In this document: piece by piece, positions 10,321-22,011 of the stretch
How the letters are laid out: every line of letters begins with the position of its first letter
Position numbering within the stretch: position 1 is the first letter of the stretch
Assembly (NCBI GenBank): GCA_027605045.1
Contig: JAQFWX010000076.1
Coordinates: 111,805-175,804, forward strand
Reading direction: 5' to 3'
DNA: 64,000 bases
DNA from: Phallus indusiatus
Taxonomy: Eukaryota; Basidiomycota; Agaricomycetes; Phallales; Phallaceae
The notes under the pieces: generated by a model
Databases searched by the model: none
Seen by the model: only the letters and a program-made list of their open reading frames with translations
Told to the model about the DNA's origin: nothing
Translations under genes and position numbers: made by a program

Positions 10321-12227
10321 TTACATTTTGACAGATGAACTGGTAGTAGTAGTAGTAATGTCCTCCCTGATCAGCACCACAGGCCCAGCGTATACCCGTC
10401 GGCCCTTGACGAAAAAATACACCAATGAAAATATAATCGTGCACATGTAGATCAGAACATTCCAGTTGAAGTTCGTCGGGTTCACTATCTTTGTCATTGG
10501 GAAGAAGGTCATCACGAACACGAGAACCAAGAACGCCAGGGCTAAATCATTGATCACCCCTCCCCATCTACCAAGGCTCCATCGTGCTGGAGGCAACGGC
10601 TCGTGTCGCAATCGTTTTAAACGAACACAAGCAATGCAAATGATGTAGGAGGACAAAAGTGCCGCCGTTCCTAACGATGCAATAGCATTAAACGCGACCG
10701 TGCTGCCGATATTGATAAGGGAGAGTAGGCATGTGATAGTGAAAGACACAAAAACCGCATTAACAGGAATATCGAGACCAGGCCTGACCTAACGGAGCCA
10801 TATGTTAGCAGAGATAAATAAAGAAACAAATAGATAAGCAAATAAAAAGTTTTCCTATCATCAAATCTCACCCGAGATAGAAACGAAGAAAAAGGAACAC
10901 CTTGATCTCGTGCAAATGCAAACAATTGCCGCGATGCGGTAGCCATGTTACTGACGCAACCGCAAAATGTCAAAATGATGAGAATCGCACTCAAGATGGC
11001 CGTTCCAGCATTAGATTTGGTAGCCGCCTGGAAAACCAATATGTACGGCTGAACTTCAGGATTAGCCAAAATTGTATTGATATCTCCGAGGCAGAAGCAG
11101 AATGTGATGAGCATAACAAATCCCAAAAACCCATTAAGAAAAGTAGTCGCCATCATAGCTCGAGGGAGAACAAGAGACGCATCTCGAATTTCTTCGGACA
11201 AATGTGCGGCTGAGTCAGGCCCTACGAATGCGAAAATGGGCGACAATACTCCAATCAACGTGGACAGTCCAATATTCCCCCACCCTCCTCCATCGGTGAA
11301 CTGAGTGAATACCACTTTCGCGGAGTTACGCGGCGCGAGGACCCAAAGCGTGATTAAAATGACGAAGAAGCCGACTATATGCAATACCAATGCAATGATT
11401 TCCACAAGAGGGAGGCGTTTGACCAAGATGGTGTTGAAAATGAGGGCCAAAAGCGAGACGGCTATTATGAGAAGAGTAGCGTGCCATTGTTCAAAGACAT
11501 AATGAGTATCCATAACAATCAAGAGACTCTGGATCTGGGATGCCGTCAGAAACGCAATGCTGGTGATCCCAGTCTGCCAAGCCAAAACGGCGACCCATCC
11601 TTGAGGACTTGTATGTGAGAAAGGCTCGGGCGATAAGCAATTGAAAAGAAAAGATGTATACCAGTCATATAGCTCAAAAACCTTTGAGAGCTTTTAGGGG
11701 CGAACTCGGATACCCAATGGTATTGACCACCTGTCGTGGGAGCCATTGAAGCCATCTCGGCCATAGATGCAATCAAGCATGAAAACCCGAACCATGTCAT
11801 GATATACATGTATATCAAACCCGCCGTACCGCCATTAACAAGACCGAAGGAGCTCACGCTTGACTTGTCGGGTTAGATGAATGGTCATGAGAACAGTGCA
11901 TAATGAAAACTGACGTTAATTGGCCTTCCCAGGTGCTCATTAAAAGACATGTGAATGCGAGAGTAGTGAGAAAGTTGAACATGCGCTATACATACATTGA
12001 CAACCATAGTTTCAGTCACGGGATGAAAATAAAATAAAATACATATAATACAATCGCACCTTCATCTCCTGCTTTCTGCCCAAGCGGTCCATGTCCTTTT
12101 GGTCATTCCAAGAGTTCGAAGCAATATCGGAACTTGACAGTTCGACATCATTGGTATTGATCTCGATCGACTTTGTGGAAAGGCTCGAGTCTTTTTCCTT
12201 CAAACGGGGATTTTCATGGTTCGACAT
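10321..12227 (-). CDS. Amino-acid/GABA/choline-type permease (APC superfamily)
   Basis: Membrane transporter of the fungal GABA/choline permease group (Uga4/Hnm1-like). Minus-strand exons: an acidic N tail from ATG 12227 (MSNHENPRLKEKDSS...), a short exon near 11990, then about 11857-11650 with SSFGLVNGGTAGLIYMYIMTW and EMASMAPTTGGQYHWVSEFAP, a hallmark of the family. A long exon, 11607-10870, has several TM segments plus FAFVGPDSAAHLSEEIRDA and TASRQLFAFARDQG. The last exon encodes VRPGLDIPVNA and the final TMs, ending TTTTTSSSVKM. The APC fold of about 12 TMs appears complete. Substrate specificity is not decided by sequence alone. Confidence 0.87.
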
Positions 12228-13083
12228 AATTTTGAGTTGAATTTTGTAAAACCAGTCGGATGGGGATAGAACGAGAAGGGAATTGGCAGCGAGGATAGAA
12301 CCGATCCCTGCAGGGCGCCCTTGATGCCTCAGAGTCTGAGGGGGAAAAAAGAGGCGGATGGGTGATGATGTTATATAGGTTTATGTGAGAATTAGAAGGT
12401 GGGATCTGAGATGATATACGTTGTTTGGAGAAGTAACATGGTAATCTCGGGGGCTCAGTGGTTAACCCAAATTTGTTGACGGTGATCTGGGATTTCTCAT
12501 TTAATTTAGCAGACACAGGCACCCGCTATTCCAAGTCCGCGCTTGTGTTTAAATAGGTACCGGGAGTGGGGTAAACTCTTGAGAGACTATTGGAGAATGT
12601 GGCACGAGTTACTAGACCGGAAACGCCTAGTCGAGGTCAGCAGCCAGTGGCAGCTGCAGTGGGAAGAAGCCTGCCAAAAGGTACCATCAAGAAAGTCTGA
12701 AAGCGCTCTGGATATACATACATACCTATACATACTCACATATATATTTATACATATATTTTGGCTTGTATCAACATCCGGCGCAGTTTCGGAGAGCCAG
12801 ACACGAAGATATCAGTAGTTGTGTGTATGAACCTGAGCTTGAACATCCGAGTGCCTGGCCATCACTGAAATTCGAAAATGTCTTGTTGCGGTCTACAAAT
12901 GCCCTGACGATGACGAACTTGCATCAGCAAAAATTTTCAAAAATCTCGCCAACGTTAACTTGAATACTATTCCATTGGTCGAGTCCTGATCTAATTACGT
13001 AACGACCAAGGCACAATTCGCGCGCCACACTGCCGTTGTTACAGGTTGTCGCCTGTTGTCGCTGCTGACCGCACTTTGATCCA
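12228..13083. other. Divergent spacer, permease / coiled-coil gene
   Basis: 856 bp between two divergent starts. It contains a Trp-rich open stretch at about 12555-12690 (EWGKLLRDYWRMWHELLDRK) that I cannot tie to a gene. The rest is AT-rich and looks like promoter DNA. Confidence 0.5.
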
Positions 13084-14063
13084 ATGAATTCCGCTCCTAG
13101 TGGTGAATACCCTGTAGCTCCTTACACCCAGTCCAATAGCTTCGATGATACGCGCGGTTATCCTCAACTCAATAACTTCAATGATGCACGATCGTACTTG
13201 GATTCTGTTCTAGAATTTTCCCGGAGCGGCGTCGAACATGTTAACAAGTTTTTTTTCAATACCCTTCAAGAGAAGACCAATCATATAGAAGCCCTTCGTG
13301 CAGAGCTCGCTGCCTCTCAAAATGCCGCCGGCTCCCGAATATATAACATGCAGCAGACTATAGCCCAACTCAAAAGACAACTCGACGAAAAAGATACTCT
13401 CAGAGACCTTACACTCAACAAAAAGATCGCTGAATTCAACCAGCTGCAGCAACATGCTGCTCAGACAAACGCTTTTTATACACAGAAACTTCGTGCGCTT
13501 TCCACAGAGAACGAACAACTAAAGTTCAAGCTAAGTCAAGCTGAACAACTACACCAACGGGAACAACTACAGCTACAACAGTTGCAGAAACAACCCGTCG
13601 CGGACCTTGATTTCAACCTGACAGAAGAACAAAAAGAAAAGCTACAGAAGTACATTGGAGAAGAACTGATTAGGAAACTCACAGAAGGTATTTTATACAT
13701 TCTTGTGCTTCTCTATTCTCATTTACAATCACCGATAAAGCTAAAGGTCTAATAATCAAAGGACTGCAAGAACGAATGAAAGAGTCTCAGGAACAAGTAA
13801 AGCAACTTCAGAAACGAGTCAGAGAGCTTGAAGAACAACTGGAGGGTGCCAGGACTACAAATGATCACAGTAGCACATCAGACAATCCTGTACGACCGCA
13901 ATCCGTATTACATCCCTATTCGCATGCTGACTGTTAATCGTTTATACAGGCTGATCCACCAGCACCACCAGCACTGACTTCTCAGGACCATGACCAATCA
14001 AATACCCTCACCGACGAATTAAGTTTAATCAGTCAGCGGCACAATTTTGAAGGTGGTTCGTGA
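13084..14063 (+). CDS. Coiled-coil protein of unknown function
   Basis: Not recognised. Three exons join in frame. The first runs from ATG 13084 to about 13687. An intron starts GTATTT and ends ATCAAAG at about 13761. A second intron runs from about 13890 (GTACGA) to about 13949. The product is about 265 aa. The N terminus is Asn/Tyr/Ser-rich; residues from about 45 onward are strongly coiled coil, with Gln- and Leu-rich heptads (QHAAQTNAFYTQKLRAL, QLHQREQLQLQQLQ). A second helical block is GLQERMKESQEQVKQLQKR, and a Pro/Ser-rich tail ends RHNFEGGS. A scaffold or cytoskeletal role is possible but not shown. Confidence 0.75.
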
Positions 14064-14440
14064 TGTGGCGTATCCATCATCATCCTTACGTAGCATTGAA
14101 CAAAGTGGCTTTCCTGCGTTGATGGTATTGCCATTTTCAAAGCTGGAATAACGTTCTCTCTTCCGAAATGGAAAAGAGGCTCGTCATTCTTACTCAAGGT
14201 GACAGGTTCCAATTTTATACATTTGTTCACATTTTTTCAACATACAGTTGCAACAGAGCCGTCATTTACATAAAGGTCGCTCGTTTCCTGTCTTTTTAAT
14301 GCGGTCTGTTGTACCTTCTGTAATAACTACAAACAACATGTATATAAAAGTTTACATGACCGTACGACTTTCATATACTCCTTAAGAACAGGCCTATCAC
14401 TAGCTTCGCATCCTAAATGTATACAGTGAAAAAAAAATAA
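14064..14440. other. Convergent 3' spacer
   Basis: 377 bp between the 3' ends of the coiled-coil and BTB genes. AT-rich; no gene or RNA recognised. Confidence 0.6.
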
Positions 14441-15569
14441 TTATAGAAATGTTCTACGTTTTCGAGGCATCGTGTACTCAACGTCTACAGCGGGTAAATT
14501 GAATTCAACGGGTAAACTCTTCCAGATATTATCTTCTAATTCCCTCAACAGCCCAAAAATCCAATTCTCGCAAGTCGTGCAGTTTTTGACGCCGAGATCA
14601 ACCAGCGATCTCAAAGCGAACGGTTTTTCGAAATTCGGTGTGCCGTCCAAAAATCTGGAACCAAGCTGGGCTTGAAGCCTGAGTAATATCTGACGGCGGT
14701 TGCAACAATGGGCATCTCCATACTCCGAGATCCCCCCTGCGCGATATTCCTCCAGCAATTTATCAAAGCAACGTTTATAGCGCAAATATATTCGACTTTT
14801 GCCGAGAAAGAGGCAGCCAAGGTCTTCGGATGACAGAAGACTTAGCTTGTTTGCACCATCTGCTGTCCACTGTTCCATCGGGATAGTAGCAAGTTCATAA
14901 AAAGCTGTTGGAAGCAAAGCAGAGCAATTGGTGATTCTTGCTGCCCTGATTACCCCAATGCTACTCGCTATCCTCTCTCGCTCCGATTGGTCTTTTGCGA
15001 AATACTCTTCGCGATTAAGTGACCAGCTCTCCAGAAGTAGTTTGACTACAACTTTATAAATCTTGTCAGCTTGGTACTTGTGAGAGAGCCGCATTAGGCC
15101 GAGAGTGATGTCCAGGTCAGTCGTCTCGCGAATATCATCGATGTCTTCCCCGAATGCTGACAACCCAAGGGACTCTTTGAGATCAGTACTTTCGTAAAAG
15201 TCGTCTCTGTAAATGATATTGAGTGACATCAAGAAAATATGAGCTGGCCGAGATCTCTTATACGCACAGGCCGTAATAAAATGCCCAGATCAAGGCACAA
15301 ACGTCCTTCAACGGATCCTCTAACGGCACAACTGGTAAACTGTCTTGCGCTAAACACTGTTCGGATTCTCTTCCTAGGTGAAACATATCTTTCCAAACGG
15401 GACTATGCAAGGAAAGAATATGTTGGTGGACGCAAAATTGATATTCTACTCCATTGTTTTTAACTTGCAGAATAACGTCACCGGAGTAATGCCAGTAGGG
15501 AGGAGCGTCAAGTAGGATCGTCTTGCTAGCAAGAGCTATTTCTGAACGTCCCATGCCTTGGACCATCAC
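14441..15569 (-). CDS. BTB/POZ domain protein
   Basis: BTB proteins dimerise and often act as substrate adaptors for CUL3 ubiquitin ligases; agaricomycetes carry many of unknown function. Exon 1 (from ATG 15569) has the BTB core: PPYWHYSGDVILQVKNNG, FCVHQHILSLHSPVWKDMF and the acidic, Pro-rich loop LPVVPLEDPLKDVCALIWAFYYG. One intron (about 15195-15250; donor GTGCGT, acceptor TTTACAG) joins it to LDDFYESTDLKE. Exon 2 continues with LMRLSHKYQADKIYKVVVK, the conserved helix after BTB, then a helical C terminus of about 190 aa ending MPRKRRTFL. There is no kelch, MATH or other partner domain. A CUL3 role is inference. Confidence 0.85.
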
Positions 15570-17120
15570 GGGTAGGATTTTGAAGCGGTAAAGATAGAGA
15601 GATTAAAACAACTTTGAGGAATTTGCTACTGCTAGTTATTGTATGTTCATTTATTTTATCACTTCGCTCATGAAACCTTAAAAGCGGAAGCAGTCCGCAT
15701 GGTCCCTGCGCTGTTGAGTTGAGGGCTCAATGACATTACACTAAACAAACACGAACCTCGTGCAATACCCATGGTATACAAGCAACGACAGCCGAGGATG
15801 TTTCCTCAATGAACAGGCTTAAAATCTGACGATGTTCAGATGCCGCTTCGGGCTGGATGGGATGCGCATGCCAGTCGTCCATTTTAAAAAAAAACGCATT
15901 GATTGATATCGATATCGTTCATGACGCAGCGAGCCTGCAACAAACCAGGAAGAAAAGGGGGCCGGCATTACCGAACGCTTGAATGCAGTCATACGGTATT
16001 GTGTATAACCTGTTTAGTGCACGTAATAAGCGCCGGATACGTTTCTCCAAGTTTGTCGTCTGCACACAAACATTTGCAAAAAAGTTTACATGGTAGTGCC
16101 GCTTTCATATCGCGACAGAGATACTATCAAAATAAACCTATCTCAAAGTCAAAGATACAAAGAAATAGAGATAAGAAAAAAAAAGAAAACTGGGAAAACG
16201 AGTCGGTCAAGACCATGAAAAGAAAAACAAAATTTACGCGAACATGTTTGAGTTTTATAGAGGAGACAAAGATTGAAAGCTGAGGTTAAAAGGCATCCGG
16301 AAGATATACAATAGCAGCAAATGAGATTCAATGCATCGAATGGATTGAAAGAATATGCAGAGACGAGAAAAAAAAAGAAAAAGAACACAATACATTGCAC
16401 ACTGAATGACAATTGAAAACAACAAAAGCGAAAAAAAAACAAAGGCAGAATACCTGTCAAAAGCAAGACGGTACACGGAGATGGGAAGGACAGGTTAATG
16501 TTTAGCGGTTAAATTGCATTTGAAATAAAGAGAATATGAACGAGAGCATCGATTGATTGAAGGAGGCGCAGTGATGCCTAGGAGTGCCCAAGGAGGTATA
16601 TATGGACACCGATATGACTGAAATGACTGTGCGAAATGATATTGAGATTGAGTAGCAGTAAAAGAAGGTCACAGGACTGTGGAGGTAATTTTGATGATAA
16701 TCCGAGCGAAGCAGTAAGCGACAAGGAGACGAGGTGGCAAGGGCTGATGTGTACTAGCCTTGATAAGAGAGAATGGAGACAGAATTGAGACCACGTTTCT
16801 CCGGGTGGACGCAGGAGTAGGGGACCGTAAGACGGGATGATAACGTACAAAACGCATACGTAAACAAGAGTAGTCGGAGGAGAGTACAGAGTCTGGTGTA
16901 GATAGAGTACAGTAACGCTTCCCTTCTGAAGGGGAGCATATATCCCTATAAAAATATGCAGGTCTATTCGAAGACAAGGTTGGAAAATGAATGGCGAAGG
17001 AATGTGTGTTGGCGCAACAGATTATTGGCCGTTTCGCGCATCTTGAGGCAAGAGGGAGAAAAGAATGACGATGGTTGATAAAGGTGAAAACGACACGGTA
17101 GATATTTGCCGCGATTCTGA

Positions 17121-17151
<31 letters not shown>

Positions 17152-17307
17152 AAACATAAGAGAGCGTGATAAGGTTCAACAAACAACAAAGAGAAATCCG
17201 GTGCGTTGGCACGATAGACTGACTTTGAGTTCAATACGAATTTAGACGAACGATGACGGTGATAATGATGGTACGACTGTTTGTTTTTACGTGACCTGCG
17301 CGCACAT
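15570..17307. other. 1.7-kb stretch without a supported gene
   Basis: Lies between the BTB gene start and the 3' end of the 17308 gene. It is purine-rich on the plus strand (many AAGAAAA and GAGA runs), which makes long low-complexity frames on the minus strand (about 16149-17525) rich in Phe, Leu and Ser. These look like chance frames or UTR. A (GA)n microsatellite is at 17119-17145. Confidence 0.5.
17119..17145. repeat. (GA)n microsatellite
   Basis: An uninterrupted GA run of about 13 units, probably in the 3' UTR of the downstream minus-strand gene. Confidence 0.95.
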
Positions 17308-19135
17308 TTATAGCGATGATAACTCGAAAGCACTTCCCAAACCCGGGCCCGCTCCGGTATCCTGCGACGTATGACATTTCTCCTTGGTAGTCTCAGATGG
17401 AACAGGTAAACTTCCGAAGGAAATTTTTCTACCAATGCCGGCATTGAAAAGCGTCGTCTTGACACGACGTAGAGTCCTAGTCGGAGAAGGAGCTGACGGT
17501 AACACAGTCTGGCTAGAGGGATCAAGTGAAGCTATGTTAACATTCGCAACTGGCGATGACGGTTGAGTTCCTTGGGGAGGAAGCTCGGGCCCAAAGATCG
17601 TCTCAACCCGGGGACGAGTGGCGCGAGTGCCAATTCGGGGTGACGTAGCAGCCTTGACTTTGACCCTTTGTTTTGCAGCAGACGAAACAGTAGGTTTAGT
17701 AGCAGACGAGTTTGTATGAGGTGATGATACTCGTTTCTTAGGTCTCGTTTCAGTAGCAACAACAGCAGCAGCAGCAGGTGAAGAAGGTTTGATAGTTCTG
17801 CTTCTGAGGACTCTGTTAGGCTGTTGGGAAGGAGACGCCGCTTCAACTGAATGATGCGATTCCTCTGTTGCTTTCTTTTTTTTCTCAGGGGTTCCACTGC
17901 GAGAGCTTGTGTTTGACTTGGTGCGGGGCCTTTTGACCGTTGTCTGTCTGACTTTCTCTTCTTCATCCGTTTCTGAATCTTGGGGTTGTTTCTCTGGCGA
18001 AGCGGGGGTAACGGAGGATGAATTTAGCTGGCCCTTGGTTCCAGAAATACCGCCAAAGCTTGGTGCTCTTTTCAAAGTGGCAGGAGCGGGACAGGAAAAT
18101 GAATCGGCACGACGAAGGCGGGAGGGAGGCCCCGTCCTGCCATCAACCGCGCTTGACACTGGATTTGATATAGTAGAAACGGAACGGCGTAGCGTTTTAG
18201 GAAACGGAGCGGTACTCAATGAGCTGGGAACTGGTCGCGGTCGGAGCACCATCGCTGGTAGCTGATTGATGTGACTAGGAGCCGTCACGCAACGGGGAGG
18301 AGGAGGAGAAGGGGTGCGGGATGATGGTCGGGCATAGGGATGATAGGTTGTGATGATACGGTCTGCCCGCTGTAGACGAGTAGAGAGCCTAGGAAAAGGA
18401 GTCAGTCCACCTTAAACCTTAGAAATCGAACGGGCGATAGAGGAAATGACCAACCTGAGTAGCGAATTATTTGTCTTGTCCCTTGCTGGTAAAAAATCCA
18501 TGCTAGACTGTCTATATAATGGTCGAGTTGAAGGAAGAGCCGGTCGCTTTGACTTTGTTGGGTGCAAGACTGGAACAACGTCGTTCCCAGTAACAAGGTT
18601 TTCATCATCTTCGTTGACTTCATCAATTGTCATATTCTCCTTGTCGCTTGTTCGTGCAACCTCGGCGAGCTTTGCACGAGTGGCACGAATAGAATGTGGC
18701 CATTCCAGGTTTTCGTGAGCTTTCAAGACACGACGGGCAATCTGATCCAGAAGATTTGAAGGCGGAACTGGACCATTGAAGGGAGTGTACAGATGTCCCG
18801 GTAGAGCATCTAGGGCCTAAAAAGCGCATTGTGATTCCAAGATTTAACGAGTAAATACAGTCGAATAATTAAAAAACGAAAGCTTAGTGACGTACGCGTA
18901 TGAGAAGGGCGATCTGTTCTGGATTCCACTCGTATTGAGTGTCGTCGTCAGCATTGCCTGTTGAGCTTCCCCAGCTATCTATGCTGTTCCTGGGAGAGAC
19001 AATGAGCTGCGCTGCGAAAGGAGTTGAGGGAGAGCATGCGCGAGGAGTCCTTGGGGAAAAGGATCGTGAAGAAGTTGGGAGCTGTGGATGAGGCAAGACG
19101 AGGGTGAGAGCAGGCAATGGCCTGCGAGAGGACAT
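17308..19135 (-). CDS. Basic, disordered protein of unknown function
   Basis: Not recognised. Three exons are inferred. From ATG 19135 comes a Pro/Ser-rich N terminus, MSSRRPLPALTLVLPHPQ..., ending in the ordered-looking segment EWNPEQIALLIR. This joins to ALDALPGHLYTPFNGPVPPSNLLDQIARRV and WPHSIRATRAKLAEVAR in exon 2 (about 18818-18455), a short helical, trihelix-like region that seems the only folded part. The last exon (about 18390-17308) is low-complexity, rich in Ser, Pro, Lys and Arg, with basic clusters (KRPRTKSNTSSRSGTPEKKKK) that look like nuclear localisation signals. Total about 560 aa. A nuclear or DNA-associated role is inference. Confidence 0.7.
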
Positions 19136-19512
19136 GAGTAATGGGTGTTGAGGTTTATGGTGAGCAACTGAGGGACGTATAGAGAAGAAGAAAAGAAAAG
19201 AAGATAGACAATAAAAGGAAAAAAGAAAAGAAAAGGCGAAGTGTGATTTGGATGGTTGTGGTGAGGCAAGAAGACACGAGGCGGCGATGGAATTAAGCGC
19301 GAGCCTGAGAAAGGGCGCCAGCACTCAATCATATTATTGCACAGAAGCTTATTTTTTTTCTGAGAACAAAGAAAGACAAAGACAATAAATTGACACACAA
19401 GTGACTATAATACTAATGAAATACAAAAACAAAACTATTGGTTCTATTGGGTATCGCAATGGGTATCGCAGAATGAGCTGAACGTGTTGGGGGTGTAGTC
19501 GAGCGATTAATT
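19136..19512. other. Spacer upstream of the basic protein
   Basis: 377 bp holding the promoter of the 17308-19135 gene and the 3' end of the next. Contains A-rich/GAAAA tracts on the plus strand. No gene seen. Confidence 0.55.
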
Positions 19513-20326
19513 TCAATTCTCAGTGATCATTTGCATTTCCTGGCGTAGTTGGGCGACGATCATCTTGTCCGTTTTGATCTGTGCTAGAACAGTATTCATC
19601 GTCTGCTCTACCTCTCCGACCTGAATCAACAAGGCGGACACATGCGAGAGGTCCTCTTCAGTCTGGTTTTGCGTTTCTATACACTTTTGTTCAAAACTGT
19701 CATGTTCTCGCGAAAATCGTTCATTCTCTTCAATGTGTTGTTTGTAAAATTCATGCAGATTAGAGATTTCGCGGCTAAGTGGTCCCCAATGTGATGGCGA
19801 TTCATTAGGCCTGTAGTAATTGTGTTCAAAGGCTGAGAATGATTTAGGCGCATTTGTGTTCATTTGAGACATTGGCTTTAGTCTTATAGAGTGAAAATTT
19901 CTTATTGAAATTAGTCAACAAAAGAAATGTAAAATGACCTTTTTCAGGAACTCACGTTGAGAATGTGACGGAAGTGTTGGTGGCTGGCAGCTGGAAGATG
20001 TCAGCACATTGAAGTTGAAGCTCATCCGGTGGCAACTTCAACCGTGACGCGCCCCACTGAGCACTGTCTTCACTATGTTCACACTCGAATAGCCAACGAA
20101 TAGCCAAATTTTGGCTTAAGACTTTGAGTGGTACGCCAATGTCCCACATAGCACTATTATAATGACTTTGTTTTGAATACTTGGCGCGTATTCCCAACAT
20201 ATCTTCGACCCCGATGTTTCCCACTAAATAAATTATATGTGCAGAGACTTTCAGGGTCAATTCCGACGGTGGGAGATTTGGAGTGAAAAGTCTAACCTGA
20301 AGGCTATGCCCACGATCATGATTCAC
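19513..20326 (-). CDS. Unknown protein with C-terminal coiled coil
   Basis: Not recognised. Two exons fit. The first starts at ATG 20326 (MNHDRGHSLQVRLFTPN) and runs through GVEDMLGIRAKYSKQ and RWLFECEHSEDSAQW to TSVTFS. A GTGAGT donor and a CTATAAG acceptor (about 19954-19892) join it in frame to TLKPMSQMNTNAPKSFSAFEHNY. The C-terminal 80 residues are a predicted coiled coil: EISNLHEFYKQHIEENERFS, then EEDLSHVSALLIQVGEVEQ, ending LRQEMQMITEN. About 240 aa in all. A longer 5' end is possible. The coiled coil suggests a subunit of a larger assembly, but none is indicated. Confidence 0.6.
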
Positions 20327-20946
20327 CTTATTAATGGGATGAAATCCATTTCATAATACACCGATTCTCCCTTTTCTTGCATGTCAGTTCATTAATAAAC
20401 CATAGTTATACTACAGGTTACCCTCTGTCCAGGAATTTCATATATTCATTTGATTTGCCCAACGAGATGACATTTTAAACTTTAATGGTTTAGATGTTCA
20501 ATAGTGTCAAACACTCTATTCGTGCATGATACTATACAATTTCGTCAAAAGAGAAACACCGGCTATAGGTGCATATATGCTACAATTTCCCGAGAGTGCT
20601 CCCAGAGCAAATGTCCGAGGTACTATAAGGAAGACTACAATGAACAAATGTCCGATAAATGAAAGAGACGGGTATTGATGAAAAAAAAAAAAACAGTGCA
20701 AGGTATAAAAGCTTAAGATGTTGGAGCCAGAAGTTGATCAAGGAACAGAGGCGGATAGCTGTACAGTTGCATAACTTTCACATTTCAATCTGAGTTTGGA
20801 TACCGTGGTGCTTTCTTCGATGTTTTGAGCTGAAGAACCGCTAGCTGTACTTAGGGTGTCGCTGGGTAATATCAAAGCCGGTCTCATCGCTATTTGGAAT
20901 CCTTGAGTCAGGATTATAATTAATAATGATCAGAAAGGATCTTCAA
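20327..20946. other. Spacer
   Basis: 620 bp holding the promoter of the 19513-20326 gene and the 3' region of the TIM-barrel gene. AT-rich with a 13-A run near 20682. No gene seen. Confidence 0.55.
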
Positions 20947-22011
20947 TCAGGAAAGCAAAAACCACCAACCGTTATTGAATGTACAAGCCACAAAAAGTTT
21001 TTCCAGGGATTCCATTCCTCGGGTAGCATGTTCAAGAGGAACTTGGGATCGGGGATCATTTAGACTATCATTGAATATTTCAAGAGCCCAAGGCCCATCA
21101 TAACCAGTCCTTATGACTGCCTTAGTAAATTCAACAACGGGTAAATATGCACCTCGGGAGACTTCGAGAGGAAAAAGACGCGATGAGCGGGACCACGGTC
21201 TAAGAGGCGGAATGGTAGGATCAGTTGAAGGGACCAGAGGAGGGAGCATGCGTCTTCCATCTGCAACTTGAAAGTAAAATATTTTATCGGGAGATAATTG
21301 GCTTAGCTTCATGAGACTTATGCTGAAAGAAGACGCTGTCAAGTCTGAAGGCTGCTGAACACCAGATGGATGATAAGGATCAGCCCATTCGCGTGCCGAA
21401 GTGTTGAATGAATCCAGACAGACACCGAGATTAGGTCGATTAGCAAGTTTCACGGCCTCCCAAGCTTGTTCCCACGTATTGATAAAAGTTCCCCAAGACA
21501 ATGCTTCGTAACAGATTTTTACGGGACTCCCATTCACATTCAGACTAAGAGCATAATCTGCCAGCTCGCCGAGCTCGGTGGCCACACGGGCAATGTCCGG
21601 GATCAGCTGTTGCGCGGGCAATGTGGTAGACGGTATCAAGAGCATATCACATCCCAGAAACGGCAGAATAGAAATCGTACCCCGAGCAGCACGTATACGC
21701 TGTGCAGTCTCGTTGGGATCAAGGCGGGCTTCGAACTCGCGGAAGGGCTGCAGACATAACAGCTTGATGTTGTAGACCGAACAGAGACTGTTTATAGCTA
21801 TAGCAGCAGCTATGGAAGTTTGGTCACCGTCCACAGTTGATTGAGGTAGATGATTTTCGACAGCATAGTCGCGTTTGAACTTTTCCCAGTCAGTGTCGAA
21901 GAGGTCGATAGCCGTAAAGCCCGCAAGAGCAGCTGCTTCTAATTTTGAGCGCATAGAATGATATTGGCATGAGCCAAGCGATAGAGAGGATATTGCTTTC
22001 AATGGAAACAT
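20947..22011 (-). CDS. Sugar isomerase/epimerase-like TIM barrel (possible 3-dehydroshikimate dehydratase)
   Basis: An intronless frame of 354 aa of the xylose isomerase-like TIM-barrel superfamily (AP endonuclease family 2 fold). The start MFPLKAISSLSLGSC and then KLEAAALAGFTAIDLFDTDW match the first barrel strand and helix. CLQPFREFEA, GCDMLLIPST, VKICYEALSWGTFINTWEQA, LGVCLDSFNT and GYDGPWALEIFND supply the later strands with the usual metal-binding Glu/Asp/His positions (E in CYEAL, D in CLDSF, E in ALEIF). Fungal relatives include 3-dehydroshikimate dehydratases of quinate catabolism, but other activities are possible and no quinate genes lie nearby. The last residues (ACTFNNGWWFLLS) are unusual; a small 3' intron may have been missed. 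Confidence 0.78.
   Translation of the reverse strand: MFPLKAISSLSLGSCQYHSMRSKLEAAALAGFTAIDLFDTDWEKFKRDYAVENHLPQSTVDGDQTSIAAAIAINSLCSVYNIKLLCLQPFREFEARLDPNETAQRIRAARGTISILPFLGCDMLLIPSTTLPAQQLIPDIARVATELGELADYALSLNVNGSPVKICYEALSWGTFINTWEQAWEAVKLANRPNLGVCLDSFNTSAREWADPYHPSGVQQPSDLTASSFSISLMKLSQLSPDKIFYFQVADGRRMLPPLVPSTDPTIPPLRPWSRSSRLFPLEVSRGAYLPVVEFTKAVIRTGYDGPWALEIFNDSLNDPRSQVPLEHATRGMESLEKLFVACTFNNGWWFLLS

Noticed and set aside
16149..17525. Long minus-strand frames rich in Phe, Leu and Ser
   Set aside because: Produced by purine-rich and (GA)n sequence on the plus strand; no folded-protein pattern.
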